The notes beneath the pieces are model-generated. The model did not search any database and was not told the DNA's origin. It saw only the letters and a program-made list of their open reading frames with translations. Positions 1 through 13,100 of a stretch of 64,000 nucleotides of DNA are shown here, in pieces. This DNA comes from Odontesthes bonariensis (Eukaryota > Chordata > Actinopteri > Atheriniformes > Atherinopsidae): the NCBI RefSeq assembly GCF_027942865.1, contig NC_134513.1, positions 33,225,429 through 33,289,428 on the forward strand. The letters run 5' to 3'. Each line of letters starts with the position of its first letter. Position 1 is the first letter of the stretch. Position numbers and translations under genes: made by a program.

Positions 1-308
1 GTCTTTTCTCAGTCAGTTTGGACTAGAAAACAAGTGAACCTTTAAAGAGGGGGTCAGACTGCCTTGTTGTGTTCCAACTGGTTTTACATACACGGATCAG
101 TAGCTTTCAAAATGTCTTAATCTTTATTTAAAAAATTTGTTATAGATAGAAGGAAATGGCCAGGTGGGGATATGAGGAGGAAGAAGAAAGCATTTTTGTA
201 GCAGGTGTATCTTGCTCTGCAGCCTGATGACAGTACATGAACAAAACTTGCTTTAACATTTTCAAGGTGTTGACTTGGAATGCAGAGAAAAATGTAAACT
301 GCTTCACC

Positions 309-378
309 CTCTGTAAGAGTGATGGAGGCTGACGCAGTGTGTGCTCTGTAAGAGTGATGGAGGCTGACGCAGTGTGTG
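309..378. repeat. 35-bp perfect tandem duplication in an upf2 intron
   Basis: The unit beginning CTCTGTAAGAGTGATGGAGG at 309 is repeated without mismatch at 344, so two 35-bp copies lie head to tail. The perfect identity suggests a recent event. Confidence 0.95.
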
Positions 379-954
379 CTCAGACGTTTTACTGGAATAA
401 AACTACCAATGCAACAATGTATGTACAACAGCATTCTTCCCCAAGTGGTTTGACACTAAAGAATCTCCACTTAAATCTGAATGGTCGTGAAGAGACTAAT
501 GCGAGAGGAAAGAGGAGACTTTGCAGCTCGGGAATGGGAGCCATCTTTGTTTATAAATGTGTCACCTGGGTAAATGGACTTTGTAACTTTACACCTCTGA
601 TATGTGTGTGAACGTTTATGCTGTGTGAACATGGGAGAGGAGAGGGTGAGTGATTGAGGCCCCTTGAAGTTAAACAGAAGGTCTATTGTTACCTTTCATA
701 CTTTAACCAGGATCAGACATTCCTCACTTCGCCAGTCACACGAGACCTGATCCGCAACTTCAGCTCGCCAGCTTGACTTCATATCTGCGCCATCACCACA
801 GTTACATAATTAAACTGAATTTATTTTTGGCTCCGTATTTAGAAGAAAACAATTATGCCACAATTAGTCTCTCCTTTATGGTTGATGTATTAATAACTGA
901 AGCTTTTGTTTGAGTAAAGCCTCTCTTCTGTTTTTGAATCATCTTTTCACAAAG

Positions 955-1109
955 GCCTGGCCATGGGGAGGGACGGTCGCACCAGTGCCATGAGTGAAGG
1001 CGACGGTCTCGATGAGGAGGACGACGATGGTGATGACGACGAAGAGGGGGGCGCCGAGACTGAGGAGCAGTCGGGCAACGAGAGCGAAATGAATGAACAG
1101 GATGAGGAT
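955..1109 (+). CDS. upf2: upf2 exon: acidic linker, first part
   Basis: Reads LAMGRDGRTSAMSEGDG, then an Asp/Glu-rich run and GAETEEQSGNESEMNEQDED; the donor is GAT|gtgagt (phase 0). The acceptor cacaaag|GCCTGG is atypical (no CAG), so the left border is the least certain of this gene. Confidence 0.85.
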
Positions 1110-4100
1110 GTGAGTCTTTTTGTTGTGTCGAACTCGTCCACCCTGTCTCACAGCTCTCATGTCACAGTTTACACTTTCACGTGTGAGAGTAACATGAAGG
1201 CTGATTGCATCTGAAATACTGACACGGTGCATCCTTTATGTTGTGTGGTCATAAATTTCACAGTTTGGGGTAACAGCAGATGAAGCCAAGTTGGGTTGAG
1301 TCTTAATGTGTGTAGGTCTGTTTGCAGATTAAATCCATTCGTCTGCTCTTACATCTGCATATTCTGCCACACGTAAAAAAAAATATTCTTAAACATGTGT
1401 TGATATTTGTGACTGACATTAGACGTCAGTCGCATGTGTAATTCACAAGGGATTTAAATTGCAGTAAATAAACCTGAAGCTCTCACACCGTGCTTGAGAG
1501 TTGGCATTTCATGCATACACACAGTTCAAGCTGCTGGTGGAGCCCTGAAAAAGTATTTTCTGGGTCAGCGGGTCTTCAGATTTAACTCAGTGGCCTTCTT
1601 GTGTTATTCTGTGTATGGTTTTGTTTGTGGTGACCTTATGAAAGCCAGCAGTCAAACAGAAAATTGAAAGAGTCTTAGTGTCGTGCAGTTTGTTTCTGCC
1701 ATGAAAGCAAAGTGGAACAAGTGCGAGTGTTTCCCCACATACATCAAGGAAATGAAAAGCAGGTGAAACAGGTGTGTGTTTATTTTGTGTCCTACTCTGT
1801 GTGTTTTGGTTGATTCTTATGAAATCTTGGGCAGAACCGGAGGGATTTCTAAATATGTGCTCTTGCCAGCTTTTGAATTGTCATCAGTCATCAGCACAAG
1901 TACTGGAACAAGTCAAAGTCCACGTCTGACCCTGTACAGTCAAAACGGCATGAGGTGTGGATGCTGGCCTGTTTTATCAACGGTACTGTGAGAGCTGACG
2001 TGCATCCCAGAATGCACTTTGTGTTAACATACAGTTGTCTTTAGTTAATTGTTAGAATTAATGAGGCATCCCCCAACTCCTCAGTAGGTTTAGCAAGCCT
2101 CTTACAGCCACGGTTTCATCCTCAGACCCAGGACAGGAATTTGGGAGTCATATTTGATTCTGAACTCAACTTTGACAGACAGGTAAATTCGTTGGTTAAA
2201 AGTTGTAAAACTCGTCCTTTTCGCTGATGATGTGAAGACGGTTATTGCGGCTGGATTATTGTAAGTGCCTGTACTGCATCAGTCAGTCTCTTTTAGCCCA
2301 TCTGCAGCTGGTTCAGAAAAAGACCAAAACATCGCCCTACTGGTTCCTGATCAAATATAGAATTTCTTTTGTATGTTTTGAAAGCTTTACATAGGTTGGG
2401 AATATGATATCCTCTGCTGGTATCTCTTAGATCCTCTAAAAAACTGCTCCCCAGTCCAGGTTAGTCAGTATTGGACATCGTGTCTTTGCAGTGGCTCCAA
2501 AGCTGTGGAACAGCCTTCACACTATCAGTTAAATGTGTTCTCTCTATTGACAGTTTTAAAACACAGCTGACGCCATATTCTCTCTCCTTGGCTTTTATCT
2601 GCACTTTAGTATTATTATTGTTTTATTTCCTACTTTTAAAAAAGGGTATTTTATGATGCTTTTAATTAGTCTTTGCTTCCATATTTTAGTTTTCTTTTGC
2701 TGCTCCACACAGCACTTTGGTCAAGTGTCGTTGTTTTAAATGTGCTTTCTGTCAAATAAAAACTGCTTTTTACTCATGTTTCTATCTTTAAAACTTGCTT
2801 CAAAGATGTGAGGATCCATCTCAGGCACCTGAGCAGCCCGACCTGCTTTGTCTGAGCCTGAACTTTAGACGTATACAGCTATGAACTTTGGTTAAATTTT
2901 GGCCTCAGAGACAGAATTTTCCTGCAGCCACATGAGATTATCTAAAGCTAAAGCTGTCGGTGTTTCATCATTAAACCCATCGCCACTTTAACTGCTGTTT
3001 CAGATAAACCAGCTCTACCTCTTTTTGGTTTCTATTGTCTGTTTATCTGTCTATTTGTTGAACATATTTTTTCTACTATGAGTACCAAATGAAAGACGCC
3101 TGGCTCTCATATTGTCAACAGATGACATTGTCATGACTCAGTCTGACAACTGTTGTGACAAACAAGAGAGGTGAGTGTGTGATACGATCTGTGAGAGACG
3201 GCAGCACAATGAAAACCATAGTGTTGTGCAAGTGCTGCTGTTAGAGGAAGCTCAGTTTTAGGTGCGTTTAAGGTCAAAAGAAGGACAATGTGGGACCGAC
3301 GGCAGGTCATTTTTTATTTAATGGGTTTTTTATAGTTTTTTTAAATTTATTGTCTGGTCGATCTGCTCCCGCAAATTGACTTTTTTTTCTTTGTTCTGAT
3401 CATTATTGTCTGACGTGTCCTAACCTACCACTTGAAATAAGACGAACATATTGAGAACAAGTTTACATTCCTTTCTCCTGGTTACCAGGGTGACAGTTTC
3501 TGCCCATATTATTGTTTGCGTGTTTAAAGAAAAGAAAGCGACGGTGACAAAACCAGATTTTTAACTTGAAGATCCCCGTACAGCCGCAAAAATGGCAGTG
3601 GCTCTGAAAAACTCTGAGTACAACATCCCTGTTGACTCGTGACAATATTTAGCAATGCATTTCCTTTTTGACACCAGATAACATAAACACAATTGATTCA
3701 GTGAAACATGATCAGTCACGCATCATTGTGACTAATCTGAGAACTCTGTCTCATCAGACTGGAATCTTTGCCCTTTCCTTCCTCATTTTTGTTGATAAGC
3801 TGCAACCTTTTTCCCACCACAGGATGGATCAGAAAATGAAGAGGAGGAGAGGGAGGAGGAGGAAGAAGAGAACACAGACTACCTGACTGACTCTAATAAA
3901 GAAAACGAGACTGATGAGGAGAACAATGTAAGATCCACCATGTTCAAATACAGATAAGAGATGAAGAGTGGTGAGGCTACAGATGCTATTATCAGCCAGT
4001 CTCTGCATCCTCAGCGTAGTTGTGGCAGTTTGTGAGAGTGTTTTAAATTCAGGTCAGGGTTTTGTACATTTGGTCTTGTTAACTTGCCGCCCGTGTGCAG

Positions 4101-7100
4101 GAGGTAACCATCCGCGGCGGTGGACTGAAGCACGTGGCCTGCGCTGAGGACGAGGACTTCGTTCAGGCTCTGGATAAGATGATGTTGGAGAACCTGCAGG
4201 TATGATGTCCTGCTAGACGCCTGTCAGCTAAAGAAGGCTGCTGAAAGGACTTTGGAGGGTATCCGATTGGGTGGCCAAAGAATCCTTATTTAAACTATTT
4301 AAATAAACTGGACTTGTTAAACTTTGAACTTAACATCCCAGATTGATGCTTAGTGTCATGACAAAAGATGAAACCTGCTCCGTCTTGACTTGTGTGTTTC
4401 CCCACCACAGCAGCGTAGCGGCGAGACGGTGAAGGTGCACCAACTGGACGTGGCCATTCCTCTGCAGCTGAAGAGTCAGCTGAGGAAGGGAGGCTCCGGG
4501 CAGCAGTGTATTGGGGAGGCAGAATCTGACATATCCGACACGATGCAGTTCGTCATGCTAACTCGCAAAGGCAACAAGCAGCAGGTAAGCAGCATTAAGG
4601 GTCAAGGGTACTATGCACCAGACAGCTTTTGAATGACCAATTGTCCCTAACAGCAGACGTGCGTTGCTTTTGAACTGAGTGCTGATACCGGTGGGATGGT
4701 TCCTCTCCTCCTTAGTCTGGAGGAAGTGATGATCCATGATTTCCAAAAAGAATTTAAAATTTTGAGTCATCCGACCAGTGAACAGTTTTCCACTTTGCGT
4801 CAGTTCATTTTAAATGAGCTTTGGTCCAGAGAAAACAGCAGCTTTTCTGGATTGTGTTCACATATGGCTTCTTCTCTGCATTATAGAGCTGTGACCTACA
4901 TTTGTGGAAGGCACGGTGAGCTGTGTTCACAGACAATGTTTTCTGGAAGTGTTCCTGAGCCCATGCAGTGATTTCCAGTGATGTCCTCATTCACAGAGTT
5001 GTCTGTAGATTCTATGAATCTTCTGACTATATTATGAACTGTAGATTATGGAATTCAAAGGCTTCTTCACAATTTCACGTTGAGGAACTTTGTTGTGAAA
5101 TTGCTCCACACTTTGTAGAAATCTTCTTGCCAATCTTTATCTTTAAGAGACTCTACCTCTCTGTAGTGCTCTTTTTATACTGAGTCATTTTACTGACCTG
5201 TTGCCAACTAACGTAATGAGTCGCAACATATTCCTCCAGCTGTTTCTTTTTAGTACCACTTACTTTTTTAGCCCTTTGTCGCCCCTGTCACAACTTTTTT
5301 GAGATGTGTTGCTGCCATCAAATTCAAGATGAGCCAAGTATCTTTTAAGGAATAGTAAATTGTCTCACTTTTAACATTTGATATGTTTTGTATGTTTTAT
5401 TGTGAATAAGACATTGGTTTGTGAGATTTGCAAGTCATTGCATTCGGTCTTTAATTTACAGTTGTTGGATGAAAATCCAGGATTAAACACAGGCACAGGA
5501 CTGCAGTGTAGTTTTATGTGAGCAGCTGGAGGAGAACTGTAATACATTTTACCTGTCTTGTACAGAACTTCCTGTTGAATTTAATTGGCTCACACACTCG
5601 ACTCAGTCTGTCTGAGGCCAGGAATAATATTGACTCTGGTTGTGTTTGTGAGCTTGTGTTGGCCTTCCTCTGAGGACCAGTTTCAGCTTTAAACCACCAT
5701 TTTGAGGGCATTTTTCCTTTAGTTACTCGTTAAGCTCACATTTTTTTAACTTCATGTTGCATCTATGAAGCATTGTTAATTCCATAAGTAGGTCTTGTAT
5801 TTGTGTCCTTGTGATGGGAGTCTTCATTCCCTATTAACTCTGTTTTTGGTTTTCATATGAAAAATCTGTCTGTGCAGCAGCTAAATGGTCTTTATATTCA
5901 CTAACTAACTATATCCACCAAGCGCTTTTGTTCCTGAGCAGTCTGCATTCAGAGCGTTAATATCCCTCTGTAATTACAGATGGTTTTGGCAGCAGTAGTT
6001 GTATTGTTTGTGGTAAAATTTGTGGTAACACATGTGGTTCAGTGGTAGAAGCTGTGCTCATGTTGTTTCAGTCAGGATACAGTAAAGTTTGTTGGTATTT
6101 GCAATAAGGTTTTGGCCATTAATTGCTATAATAAGCCACCAAGATTTTTTTACTCAAGCTGATAAAAGAAAGAGATGATACAGATTTAAAGAAAAGCCAA
6201 GTCAGTCAAGGTGGGATTTTAAAGGACAAGACAGACCACCTGATCCCTTCCTGGAGACTGTTCCAAAGTGTGCCGACATGAACAGTCCGAGGAGTTGGCT
6301 GGCACACGTGGAGTTAAAAGGTCTGAGATTTACTGTATATGCAACGAGGGTCCTGAGAAGTGTATAAAGACAGATGTGTGTGTGTGTGTGTCGGCGAGAG
6401 GAATGTGTGGTTTGAGGGCAGAGGCTGGTTCTTGTACTGTTGGGTGTGTCCAGCTTTCTGCCAGCAGTCAGAGGCTTAATGGAGCGCTCAGTCCACGCAG
6501 CCTCGCTGTGTTTAAAGGACAGCTGCCAGATACACGCAGGCAAAAACATCAAGTCATGTGAGCGTCACACAGAACACAGAGAATCTTTGTCGGTGAGGTG
6601 TGTGGATGGGAAATGACATTTCTGTCTCTGTAAACACACACAGCTTCACCACATAACTGCAATGATGAACACGAGCATTCTGTGTGTGTGTGTGTGTGGC
6701 GCGTGTTTTGTGACTGTCCTCTGTTGTGCTCTGTGGGATGCTGGATGTGCCTAAACCTCAGTGTAACTGCAGCTCTGTCCCACAGGACTTGCCTTGGGCT
6801 ACTGTATGAACAGTGCATTTGTACAGTGCATGATACGCGCCACACTCGTTTAAAGGAGGGCATTTCCTCTGTGGGAAACTGGTTTTCGTGGAACATTATA
6901 TCTTTGTGTTAAATATGACTGAAGCCCGCAGCCAGTTAGTGTAGCTTAGCATCAAGACTGAAAACTGAGACACTGAGAGCAAAATGTTTTTATTTGAACT
7001 TTTTATGGATTAAATAAATGAGATTTGTCATTTTCAAAGGGAACGTGAAAACATGTCATATCATATTGTCGTCTTGTAAGGATTGCTCGCCTGTTACTGT

Positions 7101-10100
7101 TGTTGCCTGGTTGGTTTTTGTCTGGTTTGGTTCAAAATGGACACGTCAAGTAGAGAAGGGAAGAGATGAAGAAAAAAATAGAGGAGGCGGCTAATTGGGG
7201 CTAATTGAATCTCGTCACTAATTAGCTGATCCTATACTCAAAGGGATAGTTTGGCTTTTGAAATAAACACACTTCTTAACCTATTTCAAAGTATTAAAGT
7301 GAATTTACTTTGATAAGTTAGCCAAATAAAAAAGGAGGGTCAGAATTTGCTGGGTCCCAGATTTGGCACAACCATGGCTTTTTAAAGGGATGATTTTTTT
7401 TTTTTTTAAGTGGGGTTGTGTGAAGTACTTATGAGTTGTTAGTACCTTACCTTCAGTAGGCAGCGGTCTCTGTTTGGAGAAGCAGGGAGAAATTCTCATT
7501 TATTTAGTTATTTTATAAAAGTAATTGTAATTGAATGATAAGACTTCCAAATAAATCATATGCCAGGGTTTTTATCAAAGATGTGTTTTCTTTTTTTATA
7601 TCTTATTTTATGAATTTATTTGACCAGGGCAATGCACATAAACATAACTGTAAATTATGTATTTTTCATCTGTAGTCCCTGGACCGATGTTTCAGAGTCA
7701 CTCAAGATTATAACAGCATTATACAGTATAAAGCATCCCAATACAGAATGAAAAATCCTTCGTCTCACCTCAAGCTGATTAGCACGTGTCACAAAATGTT
7801 GAACTATTCCTCCACAATAGTAAAAAGTTTTGGCTTTGCTTCGTTTGAGAAACCCCAAAATTTGGAAAAAGACGAGTACTTTTATTAATAATTAACCTGA
7901 AGACATTTTCACAACTAAATAATTTATTGTTTGTTGTATGAATGCAACTCACATGTCATGTGACACCAACAAAGTCAGCAAACTCACGTACGAGAAACCT
8001 GAAATGACAGATTTTTTGCATTCTTGCATGAAAAGTGATTCGGAAACCTTTAGAGTCGACCTATCAATGAATTGTTGCAGTTCTATATAACATCCAGCAC
8101 ATATCCTCTGATTGATTCTAGCTTTTTAACCTGGGCAATTAGTTTCTTTGTTGGTTTTATATCATTGGAAAGGGTTGGGTTAGGGTTACAGACCCAGCTT
8201 TAAGGCAGAAGAACTGGTTTCTCATCGGTCAAAGGTTCACATCATCAGCAGTCTTCAACAGCTCAAATTAGTTGAACCAAAACTTTCACCTTTCTGGTCT
8301 TTCTTTGTTCATTGTTGTTCATGACACGTGTTTTTGTGGTCAACAGTATAAGATCCTGAACGTGCCCCTGTCGTCCCACCTGGCTGCGAACCACTTCAAC
8401 CAGCAGCAGGCTGAGCAGGAGGAGCGCATGAGGATGAAGAAGCTCACCCTGGACATCAACGAGAGGCAGGAGCAGGAGGACTATCAGGGTACGACGACAC
8501 ATGGGCTCTACTCTGTTTCTGTCAGGTTTAATGGAAAAAAACTGTGAAGCGGACATGGCATGATCTTTTCCAGTCATTTCAATCTTAATACTTCTAGTTT
8601 AGCTTTACTCAAATAAGGAGAAGCCCCGTCTTGATAATGAGAGGATCTGGCTAAAGTGTCCTCTGATTGGTTGACATCCTGGAAATTTGCTGAGGGAGGC
8701 AAGGGAAGGGGATGATTGTGACTCATGAAGGAGCAGTCCTCCAGTTCCAGCGACCAAACATCAAAAAGAAAACCTGCTACATTTTCAAGCAACACACGAG
8801 TTCCAGTTATACGTGTTCGAGCCAGAATCGGAAATCTGCTTGTAACTTTGTTTTTGAGCAGTGTAGAAGCAACAAATAGATGCGATCACTTGTCTTGTGT
8901 ATAAATGTATTAACATAAAATGCCGTAAGCCAGCTTTGCTGCCTTTTTACTCAGTGTAACCATGTGTCCAGCACGACACAGACCGTTTCACTCACAGTTT
9001 GAGGTTCAGACTCGTGCATTTTTAGTGTTGGAAAAGCTTTGACTTACAGCTTCAGTCTCCCTGAAAAGTCAGTGTCATACTGGTTCTTGTTCATAAAACC
9101 AAATATAAACCTACTCCCTAGCGTGTTGCTGACGGGGGGAAGTTTTGGGGAAGCTGAAAAGGGCCAACTTGACTTACTGAAGACATCTCTGAAGAATATG
9201 ATTCCCTGAAAACCAGTGCATCACTTGGTGCTTGCAGCGCAATAACTTGCTCCGGCTCCTATGGGCACGAACTGAATTCTGCCTTTCTCACATCAGAAAA
9301 AGCCGGTTTGTCTCCCATGTGCTGGCACCTCTGTTACCATTTACAGAGCGTTCTGGGGTTTTATTTGTGGTTCCCTATTAAATCTGGGTGTTTATTTTAA
9401 ATCAGCTGTTGATAACTTTAGTGTTTTTTATTCATATTTTGAGGATGTGAAGAATAAAAGGTGAATGGAAAGTGTAAAAATCTAAACAAACTTCCACCAA
9501 TGCGCATCAAAGTTAATGAACTCGCTTAAAGGGATATGCCACCCCCAGGCCAAATTAAGTGTATCCCCGCATTCCCGAGACATAAATAAGTGTGTGGGAG
9601 CGTTTTCCTGGCGACCCAGGCATTGTCCGAATCTCACAGCACTGACCACTGCTTGGTTGCGCGTAATACATACATGTTAGCGTCGCCAATCAAAATATTT
9701 CGCCCAACGTGAATTAATTTACTTGATTTACCTTCTAATTACTGTGTGAGTGGTGTACTTTCACATCGAGTGCAAATGACTGTGTAAATCAACACGCAAG
9801 GCTTGGTTTGCTCATGTCGGTTTGGGAACTAGTTTCAGGTGCGGAAAACACAGCCGAAGTACACTCCCCGCTACGTCTTTGGGAATCCCCACCCCCGACT
9901 TCTTCAAACAAACCAGCGTTTGTATACTTAAATTAAACTAATTCACGTTGGGCGAAATATTTCGATTGGCGACGCTGGCGACGCTACCATGTATGTATTA
10001 CGCGCAACCAAGCAGTGGTCAGTGCTGTGAGATTCGGACAATGCCTGGGTCGCCAGGAAAACGCTCCCACACACTTATTTATGTCTCGGGAATGCGGGGA

Positions 10101-13100
10101 TACACGTAATTTGGTCTGGGGGTGGCATATCCCTTTAAGGTCCTTTTTGCCTCATGTCATCAGTTTCTCACAGCACATGCAAATGAGCAGTAAAGCCCCA
10201 CAGAGTAAGTAGTCGGGATTAGCTCCTCCCATCTTCTGCGTGCTAGATGTGAGCAGTTTTATCCCACCTCTCTGAGACTGTAGGTGGTGCTCTGCAGACT
10301 CAACGCAGAAATCCTGAACCGAAGCATCAATGATGATGGATTCTGTAATGCATATGTGTTGATTGTCGAGGGTGACTTTGCATTAAAGCGATTATTAGAG
10401 TTATTAGTGCCTACTTTTCTTTTTTTAAGTTTGTTTTTGCTATAAAGTTCCTCTCATCATTGAGCTGTGATTTAACAACTTTTCCCATTGCATGTTACAG
10501 AGATGATGCAGTCGCTGGCCCAGCGTCCGGCTCCGGCCAACACCAACCGGGAGCGTCGGCCTCGCTACCAGCACCCGAAAGGCGCTCCCAATGCCGACCT
10601 CATCTTCAAAACTGGAGGAAGGTGAGACGCGAGCCTGCGCCGACACTCGCGCGCTGCAGAATGTGACGGATCGGGGGCTCTTTATCTCGTGCACTGACAA
10701 CGCCTTGCTGGTGTCTCTTTGAACAGAGTGAAAAGGGCAAGAAATGAAAGGCATGAGATCCGAGACAGACAGAGAGAAACAGACAGGACAGTCAAGCAGG
10801 AGAGGCATGTCATGGACGAGAGTAGAGCTGGAGCTGCTGTGTATCCAAAGCGGTGATAAAGGTTTTAGACAAGAATTCAAGCAAGATTTTTCTCTTTAAA
10901 AGCTCTGAAAGTATTTGGAAATAAAGATAAATCCGTATATTCCCGCAAATGTGAATTTTTCTCTGTAATTGCATGAATTTGGGTAAAAAGATGAAAGACA
11001 TGAAAAGGGCCAAAGTAAAATAAAAAAAAATTATAGTTTTTTTTTAAAAATGGATGCACGGTAGTTTGCATGCATTAAATTCTAATCAATAAATGTGGAA
11101 ATAAGTTGGAATTCTTCCTGCTGTTTGTTTCATTGACTTATCATTTTGATTGGTACATGGAAACCTGCACGGCTGCACGGTGGTGTGGTGGTTAGCACCA
11201 TCGCCTCATAGCAAGAAGGTTCCAGGTTCAACACCCAGCTGGGGCCTTTCTGTGTGGAGTTTGCATGTTCTCCCCGTGTATGCGTGGGTTCTCTCCGGGT
11301 ACTCCGGCTTCCTCCCACTGTCCAAAAAATCATGCATGTTAGGTTGATTGGCATCTCTAAATTGTCCTTAGGAGTGAGTGTGAGCGTGCATGGTTGTTTG
11401 TCTCGTTTGTCTCTATGTGGCCCTGCGATGGACTGGCGGCCTGTCCAGGGTGTACCCCGCCTCTCGCCCATTGACTGCTGGGATAGGCTCCAGCCCGCCC
11501 GCGACCCGATCGACGGATTCAGCGGTATAGATAATGGATGGACATGGAAACCTACACATAGTGTTTTTTTTTATTTATTTGTAAAGCAGTTATTTTTAAG
11601 CAAAATGCAAAAAAGAACAGAAGTAGAAGAAATTTGGAAAGAATAAAGGACTAAACTGATTAAAGCAAGTAACAGTAAAAAACAACAACATTTAAACGAC
11701 TTTCAGCCCAGAACCCATCGTACGGGCTGTTTTTTTTTTTTTACATTGATAAAAGCAATTGATTACAAATAACAGTAAAATGTTAATAAAAAAACAGCTA
11801 TATAACAAAACAAAAAAGGAAAAAAAGGGTTGAAGTATACAAGACACCAAAAAATTTAGCATATTAAAACAAGTATTGCACAAAAAAATCAGTGAGTTGA
11901 AAAGTTTAAAAAAAAAAAAAAAGAAATGATTGATGTGATGGAATAGCTAAAGTAATCTATTGAAATCATTGTTATGTGAGCTGCACACTTAGCAGGCTGG
12001 CTACAGCTCTTATGTCTACAGACAGCACAGGTCCACCATCTTGCACTGACATCATTCTATAGTAGCCCAAAACAATCGAATCAAATACTGGCTTTAGAGA
12101 GGAACTTTAGTGTCTTTCAGGATTATGAGCTTTTAGGTTAAAGGTGTGTTTGAGTGCCACTTCGGAAGTTTTTGTTGACCATCAAGGCAGCTGATGACGT
12201 AAGAGGTGGCGTATCAAAAAGACAGTCGGCTAACTTTAGTCAGCTCACAACACAACTTAAACACTTTTAAAGAGACTTTGTTTTATTGATTCCTTCACAT
12301 TAACATAAAATCACATTGCTAAGGGATAGAAAAGAAGATCACTGTGAAGGATAAAAAGAATATGACTGTCAAAGGCCTCACTTCTTTTCCAGGAAACGCA
12401 AATATAGGAATGAAGCTGCCAGAAAGGGAAATCGGATACATAACAGCCTCTCTGGAAGAGATAGCCGTAGAAGATGACACATCTAACAGAAGCGTCTCTT
12501 ATATATCAGGGAAGCCTTCTGTCAATTAGTACAGACATTTTGGTTAAAGATGTCGTACCCAGCTAGATGTATGCTGGTTACAAATGCAGGCTGCACACCT
12601 TGGTGCCTGATTGCTCTCCGGCGTCAGCGAAAATCTGACTTTTTTACCAGCATGCATTGCTTCAAGACCATCAGGTATAACGCCAAGTCGATCATACGTC
12701 CTCAGGTAGATTTTTAAAGAATATGTGCTGCTCTTCTTTTCTTTTTAAACAACTGTGGTTGTTTTAAGAAGGTTTTATAAGTAAAATTGACTTGACAAAA
12801 TACTACACTGAACCCTTTAGCTTGCTTGTTGCTTGGTTTCTGTTGTCAAATTTGATTCCCCTTTAGAAGATGTGACCAAGGTGAATGGAAACTTCTACTA
12901 ATGTGCAAAATAAGTTAATGCATTCATTCGAGGTGGGTTTTATCTGTTTTAAATAAGACTTAATGCACATTAGAGGGAGAAGAAACGACTTTTTGAATCT
13001 TCTCCGACTTACCAGCTGTTTCTGGTCGGAATTTGCATCAATGAAACGATAAACTCTCGTTGTTACTAAGCTGCATTTTCACAGATTCAATACCCCAGAT

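Noticed and set aside
7239..7275. Remnant of the AGGGATA-type TTAA element (AAAGGGATAGTTTGGC)
   Set aside because: Only about 10 bp match and no second terminus or TTAA pair was found.
11171..11245. Possible tRNA gene
   Set aside because: A- and B-box-like words are present but no cloverleaf can be drawn; it is the head of a SINE-like element with target duplications.
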